A stretch of DNA of 64,000 nucleotides from Actinacidiphila bryophytorum (GTDB taxonomy: Bacteria; Actinomycetota; Actinomycetes; Streptomycetales; Streptomycetaceae): contig NZ_JAFFIX010000026.1 of the NCBI RefSeq assembly GCF_016916835.1, positions 61,151 through 125,150 of the forward strand, written 5' to 3'. Positions 58,778 to 64,000 of this stretch are shown piece by piece. The notes below the pieces were generated by a model. It made no database searches, had not been told where the DNA came from, and saw nothing but the letters and a program-made list of their open reading frames with translations. Numbering within the stretch: position 1 is the first letter of the stretch; each line of letters starts with the position of its first letter. The position numbers and the translations under genes were made by a program.

Positions 58778-59893
58778 GTGGAAGAGCACCTGACCGTGGG
58801 GCATGTGGCCGAGCTGGCCGGCGTCACCGTACGCACCCTGCACCACTACGACGAGATCGGCCTCGTACGGCCGTCCGCGCGCAGCACCGCGGGCTACCGG
58901 GCCTACGCGGCGGCGGACGTGGAGCGGCTGCGGGAGGTGCTCGCCTACCGCCGGCTGGGCTTCGGACTGCGCGAGATCGCGGACCTCGTGGACGACCCGG
59001 CCACCGACGCGGTCGCGCACCTGCGCCGGCTGCGCGGCCTGCTGCTGGAGCAGCGCGACCGCGCCGCGGCCATGGTGGCGGCCATCGACAGCGAACTGGA
59101 GGCACGGGCCATGGGCATCACGACACCGCCCGAGGAGCAGTTGAAGGTGTTCGGCGCGCAGCTGTACGACGCCATCGGATCCGCCTACCCGGCGACGCGG
59201 CGCACCGAGCCGCGGATCGCCGCGCGGGTCTGGGAGGCGCTCGGCGACGCCCGGACGGTGCTCAACGTCGGGGCCGGAACCGGCTCCTACGAGCCGCAGG
59301 ACCGCGAGGTCACCGCCGTGGAACCGTCGGCGGTGATGCGGGCGCAGCGGCCCGCGGGGGCGGCGCCCTGCGTGGCCGCAGCGGCGGAGAGCCTGCCCTT
59401 CGAGGACGGGGCCTTCGACGCGGCGATGGCCTTCAGCACCGTCCACCACTGGCAGGACCCGCTCGCGGGGCTGCGCGAGATGCGCCGGGTCGCCCGCCGG
59501 GTCGTGGTGTTCACCTACGACGCGAGCGAGCCCGGCTGGCGCGACCGTTTCTGGCTCGCCCGCGACTACCTGCCGGAGTTCGCCGGCCTCATGGCCGGCT
59601 GGCCCTCGCTCGCCGACCTCGCCGACGCCGTCGGGGGCCGCGCGGAGCCGGTGCTCGTCCCGTGGGACTGCGCCGACGGCTTCTTCGAGGCCTACTGGCG
59701 CCGCCCGGAGGCGTACCTGGACGAGCACGTACGCCGTGCGGTGTCGGTCTGGACCCGCGTCGGACGCCAGGCGGAGCAGCGGGCCGTCCGCATGCTCGCC
59801 GACGACCTCGACTCGGGCCGGTGGGCGGAGCGCAACCGCGACCTGGTCGCCATGGACGCGGCGGAACTGGGCCTGCGCCTGATCGTCGCCTGA
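58778..59893 (+). CDS. MerR-family regulator fused to a SAM-dependent methyltransferase
   Basis: 371 residues from GTG at 58778, probably leaderless. Residues 1-75: MerR winged helix (LTVGHVAELAGVTVRTLHHY, DEIGLVRPSARSTAGYRAYA, LGFGLREIADLVDDPATDAV), then the coiled-coil and a piece TPPEEQLKVFG recalling TipAL. From about 145: class I methyltransferase (ARTVLNVGAGTGSYEPQDRE, VTAVEPSAVMRAQRP, SLPFEDGAFDAAMAFSTVHH, GLREMRRVARRVVVFTYDAS). In TipAL the C-terminal part is a drug-binding TipAS domain; here an enzyme replaces it. It may methylate the inducer or use SAM as a signal. Confidence 0.9.
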   Translation: MEEHLTVGHVAELAGVTVRTLHHYDEIGLVRPSARSTAGYRAYAAADVERLREVLAYRRLGFGLREIADLVDDPATDAVAHLRRLRGLLLEQRDRAAAMVAAIDSELEARAMGITTPPEEQLKVFGAQLYDAIGSAYPATRRTEPRIAARVWEALGDARTVLNVGAGTGSYEPQDREVTAVEPSAVMRAQRPAGAAPCVAAAAESLPFEDGAFDAAMAFSTVHHWQDPLAGLREMRRVARRVVVFTYDASEPGWRDRFWLARDYLPEFAGLMAGWPSLADLADAVGGRAEPVLVPWDCADGFFEAYWRRPEAYLDEHVRRAVSVWTRVGRQAEQRAVRMLADDLDSGRWAERNRDLVAMDAAELGLRLIVA

Positions 59894-59897
59894 CCCG

Positions 59898-61580
59898 TCA
59901 CTCCACCACGGGCGCACCGCCGTGGATGACGACGGTCGCTGCGCACTGCTTGTCGGCGACCGCGCCCTGCTGCCACACGCACATCCTGGTGCTGTACCCG
60001 GCGCCGGAGACCACGCCGGTGCGCTCGGCGCCCACCGAGGCCGCGAGGCCCACGGTCAGCCCGTCGCTCCTGACCAGCTCGGCGTGGCAGGTCTCGTAGT
60101 AGTCGGTGTTCAGCATCCCGTAGAGCTTGCCGCCACCGGCGTCGTCCAGCCACGCCGTACAGCCGCCGGCCGGACCGGCGGCCGCGCCCGAGCCCGGGAT
60201 CGCCGCGCCGTCGTTGCTCATGCTCAGGCCTTTCATCGGGTACGTGCCCGGCTGCGTGGCCGTCGGAGCGCCGGTCCGTGCGGTGGTCGGGTGGCCGGCC
60301 GCGGGCGGGGCGGGCGCGGTCGAAGGCGCCGGGTCCGTCGGGACGGCGCGGCCCTCCGTCGTGGTCGAGGGGGTGGGCGGCCCGCTCTGCACCCCGGCGG
60401 CCGAGGACGTCGGGTCCGCGCTGCGGGTGCCCGAGGGGGCGGCGGACCCGGCAGCGGACGGGTGGGCAGGCGCCGGTGCAAGAGCGGACGCGGGCACGCC
60501 CTGGGCGGGGGTGCCGGAGTCCGACCCGGAGGGCAGGTTGCGGGCCAGCAGCACGCCGACGGCGACCAGCGCTACCAGGCAGGGGACGAGTACGGGTAGG
60601 AGCAGCCGCCGTCCGCGCCGCGGGCGTTCCGGCTCGGCGGCCACCGCTCCCGCGGGGGTTGCGGGCTCCGGCGGTACGGCCGGGTCGCCGCCCGGGGTCG
60701 GGGCAGGGGCCGGATCGGGAACAGGGGGCGGGGCGGGCGGCGGGTTCGCGGGGCCGGCCACCGCGGCACGGGCCGCTTCCGCCATCGCCGCCGCGTCGGG
60801 GAAGCGGTCCTCGGGCTTCTTGGCGAGGGCGGTGGCCACGAAGTCCCGCACCGGCTGCGGGACGTCGGCGGGCAGCGCGGGAGCCGGCTGCTGCACGTGC
60901 TTGAGCAGCAGTTCGATGGCCCGCTCGCCGTCGAAGGGCACCTTCCCCGTGAGCATCTTGTAGCAGACGACGCCCATCGAGTAGAGGTCGCAGGCCGGTG
61001 TCGTGCCGTGCCCCTCGACCTGTTCCGGCGCGATGTAGAGCGCGGTGCCGACGACGGCGTGGTCGGGGGTGATCTTGGAGGTCGCCAGGTCGACCGCGAT
61101 GCCGAAGTCGGTGACCTTCACCCGGCCGTCGGCGCAGACCAGCAGGTTGGACGGCTTGACGTCGCGGTGCACGACCTGCCGCCGGTGGGCGGCGTGCAGC
61201 GCGTCCAGTGCGTCGGCGGCGATGCCCATCGCCTGCTCGGGCGGCAGCAGGACGCCGTCCTTGAGGAGCTCGCCGAGCGGCCGGCCCTCGACCAGTTCCA
61301 TGACGATGTAGGCCACCCGGCCCCCGTCGCCCACGGCGTTCTCACCGTAGTCGTGGACGTCCACGATGCCCGGGTGGTCCAGCGTGGCAAGGATCAGCGC
61401 CTCGCGGCGGAAGCGCTTGGCGAACCTGGCGTCCTCGAACAGCTCCGGACGCAGGATCTTCACCGCGACCCGGCGCTCCAGCACCCCGTCGTCCGCCCGC
61501 CAGACGTCCCCCATGGCGCCGCCGCCGATGCGCTCCGCCAAGGTGTAGCGCCCGCCGAGCACGGTGCCCCGATCCCACAC
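59898..61580 (-). CDS. Membrane Ser/Thr protein kinase (PknB-like)
   Basis: 560 residues from GTG at 61580 after GGAGG. Kinase domain (about 10-270): GGRYTLAERIGGGAMGDVWR (Gly loop), AVKILRP (Lys), HRDVKPSNLL (catalytic loop), VTDFGIAVDL (DFG), GTALYIAPEQVEG (APE). A Pro/Ala-rich juxtamembrane segment, one membrane helix (LLLPVLVPCLVALVAVGVLL, about 340-360) and a Thr/Pro stalk follow; the external C-terminal domain has four Cys (GGCTAWLDDAGG, TCHAELV, RMCVWQQ, QCAATVV). No PASTA repeats. Part of a phosphosignalling cluster with an FHA protein. Confidence 0.92.
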   Translation of the reverse strand: MWDRGTVLGGRYTLAERIGGGAMGDVWRADDGVLERRVAVKILRPELFEDARFAKRFRREALILATLDHPGIVDVHDYGENAVGDGGRVAYIVMELVEGRPLGELLKDGVLLPPEQAMGIAADALDALHAAHRRQVVHRDVKPSNLLVCADGRVKVTDFGIAVDLATSKITPDHAVVGTALYIAPEQVEGHGTTPACDLYSMGVVCYKMLTGKVPFDGERAIELLLKHVQQPAPALPADVPQPVRDFVATALAKKPEDRFPDAAAMAEAARAAVAGPANPPPAPPPVPDPAPAPTPGGDPAVPPEPATPAGAVAAEPERPRRGRRLLLPVLVPCLVALVAVGVLLARNLPSGSDSGTPAQGVPASALAPAPAHPSAAGSAAPSGTRSADPTSSAAGVQSGPPTPSTTTEGRAVPTDPAPSTAPAPPAAGHPTTARTGAPTATQPGTYPMKGLSMSNDGAAIPGSGAAAGPAGGCTAWLDDAGGGKLYGMLNTDYYETCHAELVRSDGLTVGLAASVGAERTGVVSGAGYSTRMCVWQQGAVADKQCAATVVIHGGAPVVE

Positions 61581-61721
61581 GCCCGTCCTCCACACGTCAC
61601 ACCCGGTCAACAGCCGCCGACGGGGGCCACAGTCTGCCAGAAGCGACCGGCCCGGCACATCGGAAGCCGCTGGTCGCGAGCAATCTGACGGGGAATCAAC
61701 TGCCGTGGCAAAGGCTCCGGT

Positions 61722-62492
61722 TCACGCCCGGGACTGCCAGAAGACCTGCAAGTGCTTCTCCTGGACCAGGTCGAAGCGCAGGGCGAGCGAGACGAGGGCC
61801 TCGCGCTTCCAGTCCAGGCGCGGGCTGTCCTGCGTGCCCGTGCGCTCGCGCACCTTGAGCTTGGAGCCCGCCAGGTAGTCGATGTGGAAGTTGACCGCGG
61901 AGGCCGTCAGGTCACGGCAGTTGGGCAGCTTGCGCAGCCGGCTGACGACCTCGGCGACACCGGGGATGGCCAGGCTCGACGGGTCGCGCAGCCGGGGCTC
62001 GCACAGGGCGAGCAGGACCAGGAAGTACTTCGCCGTCGGGTCGAGCGCGAAGGGCATGAGCGTCAGTTCCGCCGAGCGGCCCGAAGGGGCCTCGGGTCCC
62101 GGGTCGAGGAAGGCGTGCCGCGGGGCGAAGACGGTGAAGCGGACGAAGCCGTCGGTCAGCGGCAGCACCACACGGGACAGTTCGAAGGGGATCGGGGCGC
62201 CCAGCCGGCGCGGGGCGACCTTCACGTACTCACCGCCGCCCTCCAGGTTCTCCACGACGTAGGTCGTACGGGGGCTGAAGTTCGTCAGCCGCCAGTGGTC
62301 GTCGCTCGCGGTCAGCTCACCGGCGTGTCGCGAGACGCCCTCGCCCAGCAGGAGGATGTCGACCGGGCGGTCATCGGCGCCGCGCCCGAAGGTCGCCACC
62401 TGCCCGGGGCCGAGGGCGAGTTGCCGCGGCCGTCCCTGCGGCACAGCCGCCTGCCCGGGCGGGTCCGGCAGCTGGACGATGACCGTCTCCAT
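61722..62492 (-). CDS. FHA-domain protein
   Basis: 256 residues. The N-terminal FHA fold shows GQVATFGRGADDRPVDILLL, GEGVSRHAGELTASDDHWRL and TNFSPRTTYVVENL, with the Arg-Ser-His-type phosphothreonine contacts (GRG, SRHAGEL). The C-terminal half (FALDPTAKYFLVLLALCEPR, IPGVAEVVSRLRKLP, VNFHIDYLAGSKLKVRER) resembles a winged-helix DNA-binding domain found in many Streptomyces FHA proteins. It is a likely substrate or reader of the kinase encoded 141 bp downstream. ATG at 62492. Confidence 0.87.
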   Translation of the reverse strand: METVIVQLPDPPGQAAVPQGRPRQLALGPGQVATFGRGADDRPVDILLLGEGVSRHAGELTASDDHWRLTNFSPRTTYVVENLEGGGEYVKVAPRRLGAPIPFELSRVVLPLTDGFVRFTVFAPRHAFLDPGPEAPSGRSAELTLMPFALDPTAKYFLVLLALCEPRLRDPSSLAIPGVAEVVSRLRKLPNCRDLTASAVNFHIDYLAGSKLKVRERTGTQDSPRLDWKREALVSLALRFDLVQEKHLQVFWQSRA

Positions 62493-62676
62493 GCTCTGCG
62501 CCCCATGTCGTCGGCGTCGTCCGAAGGCTCGGAGTCTAGCAACGCACCGGCATGCCCAGGCGACCCTGAGAGCCCTCAGGTACCGCGGACCCGCAGGTGG
62601 CAGGAGAGTCGGGCCAGCCGACGCGGTCGACGCGTCCCGGTCCCGGCGGACCGGCAGCTGCACGGAGGGAGTGACG

Positions 62677-63915
62677 GTGCCCGAGCACGACGCGAACGGT
62701 CAGCAGGCGTCATCCGCCAGGACGACATGGGGACAGGCCCCCGCCGACCCGGCCCACCCCGCCGCCGGTTCGCCCGGCGAACCCGGGAAGGCGGCAGCCG
62801 CCACCTGGCAGCAGCCCTCGCGGACCACACCGCCCCCCATGGGCCGACCCGCACCGGTCAGGACGCGGCCCGCGGCGGCAGCGGCGCCCGGCACCCCGGC
62901 CAGGACGGCAACCACGGCCGGCAGCGCCAGCACCGCCGGACCGGCCCCGACAGGAGCAGCCGCAGCGACGCCGAACACCTCGGCCGGCAGCGGCACTTCG
63001 GGCATCGCGCCCGGCACCCCGGCCAGGACGGCCGCAACAACCCCGCCGAACGCCCGTGCCACCAGCGGCACTTCGAGCACCCCGACCAGGACCGCCGGCC
63101 CCAAGAGGACCGCCGGACCGGCCGCGCCCGCCCCGACCGCGACCACGGCGAACGCCCCGGCCACCGGCGTCACCTCGACCCCCGCCCCCACCACCCCCGT
63201 ATCTCCCCCGGCCTCCGCCCCGCGTGCCCGGCGCCGTATCCCGCTGCCGTCGCAGCGCTGGCGCCTCGTGCTCGTCGGCGTACTGCCCTGCCTCGCGCTG
63301 GCCGGCGCCGGCTGGTGGTTCTGGCCCGCCCGACCCGCGCCGGTGCCCTTGCACTTGGTGGCGGGCACGGTGCACGCGGCGGTCCTCACGCCCGACGAGG
63401 CGAGCCGCCTGACGGGCCTGACCCTGGTCCCGGGACCGCGGGCGGGCGCGCCCGCCCCCACGCTGGCCGCCGACCCGGCGAGCTGCGCCGTCGCGGTCGG
63501 GCCCGCCACCGAGGCGGTCTTCGGCAAGAACTGGACCGGCTTCCTGTCCGCCACCTACCAGGACGCCGGCGGCTTCGGCGACTTCACGATGGCCCAGGTC
63601 GCGGGCCTCTACCCCGACAGCACCGAAGCCGCCGCCGTGCTCGGCACGCTCACCGCGGGACTGCGCTCGTGCCCGGCGGCCGTCCGCACGGACCAGGCCG
63701 GCCACAGCTCCCGGTGGACCTACCGCGTCGACAGCGCCACGCACGACGGCGTCGCCTGGACGGCCGTCCAGGACGGCGGCAACGGCTGGGCCTGCTACCG
63801 GCAGGCGCGGCTCAAGGGCAGTTCGCTGCTCCAGGCAGGCATCTGCGAGGCGGGTGACGGGCGTTCGACCGTGCAGGCGGTCACCGCGCGGATCGCCGCC
63901 GGGGTGACGGGATGA
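62677..63915 (+). CDS. Membrane protein with PknH-like extracellular sensor domain
   Basis: 412 residues from GTG at 62677, 8 bp after GGAGG. A long Thr/Ala/Pro-rich cytosolic part (about 1-175), with repeated Pro-Gly-Thr-Pro-Ala-Arg-Thr segments, precedes one membrane helix (LVLVGVLPCLALAGAGWWFW). The external domain (VLTPDEASRLTGLTLVP, DPASCAVAVGPATEAVFGKN, FTMAQVAGLYPDSTEAAAVL, LRSCPAAVRTD, ACYRQARLKGSSLLQAGICE) matches PknH sensor-type domains, with two Cys pairs. Lacks a kinase domain; it may partner with the nearby kinase. Ends overlapping a further frame. Confidence 0.85.
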   Translation: MPEHDANGQQASSARTTWGQAPADPAHPAAGSPGEPGKAAAATWQQPSRTTPPPMGRPAPVRTRPAAAAAPGTPARTATTAGSASTAGPAPTGAAAATPNTSAGSGTSGIAPGTPARTAATTPPNARATSGTSSTPTRTAGPKRTAGPAAPAPTATTANAPATGVTSTPAPTTPVSPPASAPRARRRIPLPSQRWRLVLVGVLPCLALAGAGWWFWPARPAPVPLHLVAGTVHAAVLTPDEASRLTGLTLVPGPRAGAPAPTLAADPASCAVAVGPATEAVFGKNWTGFLSATYQDAGGFGDFTMAQVAGLYPDSTEAAAVLGTLTAGLRSCPAAVRTDQAGHSSRWTYRVDSATHDGVAWTAVQDGGNGWACYRQARLKGSSLLQAGICEAGDGRSTVQAVTARIAAGVTG

Positions 63916-64000
63916 GCGCGCCTCGCGGCGCCGCCTGCCGCACGCACGGCCGGGGCGCCCTCGTCCCCGCACCGACGGCGCTGCCCCAGGCCGGCCCCGC
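63912..64000 (+). CDS. Start of a further gene, cut by the right edge
   Basis: ATG at 63912 overlaps the stop of the PknH-sensor-like gene as ATGA and the frame stays open to the edge (29 codons). The visible part (MSAPRGAACRTHGRGALVPA) is uninformative. Supported only by the overlap and openness. Confidence 0.4.
   Translation, partial: MSAPRGAACRTHGRGALVPAPTALPQAGP

Overview
The window is high-GC actinobacterial chromosome with strong third-position G/C bias, GTG and TTG starts, Tat and lipoprotein signals, ECF and SARP-type regulators, and streptogrisin-like and subtilisin-like exoenzymes. Together these point to Streptomyces or a close relative in Streptomycetaceae. I see no rRNA, tRNA, CRISPR array or complete insertion sequence.

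Layout. 0-4.7 kb: an OmpR-type response regulator (cut by the left edge) diverges from a flavin electron-transfer operon (ferric-reductase-like membrane protein, FMN-binding protein, ApbE), followed by a zinc alcohol dehydrogenase. 4.7-10 kb: an XRE/PNPOx regulator, a secreted protein, a cation/proton antiporter and a secreted pectate lyase with two LacI-type operators. 10-19.5 kb: an alpha/beta hydrolase and ECF41 sigma factor diverge from an MFS exporter; then an NB-ARC/TPR regulator, a SpoIIE-type phosphatase and a TPR protein. 19.5-27.9 kb: a patch of decayed genes, a multicopper oxidase, an ArsR-type regulator with a DUF1707 protein, a streptogrisin-like protein lacking the catalytic Ser, a phosphoribosyltransferase, a hydrolase, an LLM oxidoreductase and a LuxR-type regulator. 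27.9-31.8 kb: a large subtilase.

32-38 kb is the most unusual part. A SARP/BTAD regulator fused to a macro domain diverges from a two-TM macro-domain protein. These converge on a three-gene operon ending in a TIR-domain protein. The TIR protein and its upstream neighbour share a short Gly/Asn-rich motif, placed at the N-terminus of one and the C-terminus of the other, as in bacterial amyloid-signalling pairs. The whole block lies between inverted copies of a 41-bp sequence. The gene content resembles type II Thoeris (TIR plus TM-macro) with an added macro-domain transcription factor, so it is a candidate nucleotide-signalling defence system.

38-49 kb: gamma-glutamyltransferase, a truncated DUF899-like gene, a DUF1906 secreted glycosidase-like protein, a methyltransferase, an MmcQ/YjbR protein, a degraded sigma/CU044_5270 locus, a DinB-like protein, a POT peptide transporter, and a STAND ATPase whose C-terminus is supplied by a repeat element. 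49-57.8 kb: an ABC-F protein with a leader peptide, a CGNR regulator, a GntR regulator with a four-gene ABC importer operon, and an SDR. 57.8-59.9 kb: an ArsR/SRPBCC operon diverges from a MerR-methyltransferase fusion, with very clear operators for both. 59.9-64 kb: a Ser/Thr kinase, an FHA protein and a PknH-sensor-like membrane protein form a phosphosignalling cluster.

A palindromic repeat family (two 179-bp copies and one 66-bp internal-deletion copy) is scattered at 10, 23.4 and 45.9 kb; two of the copies end neighbouring genes.
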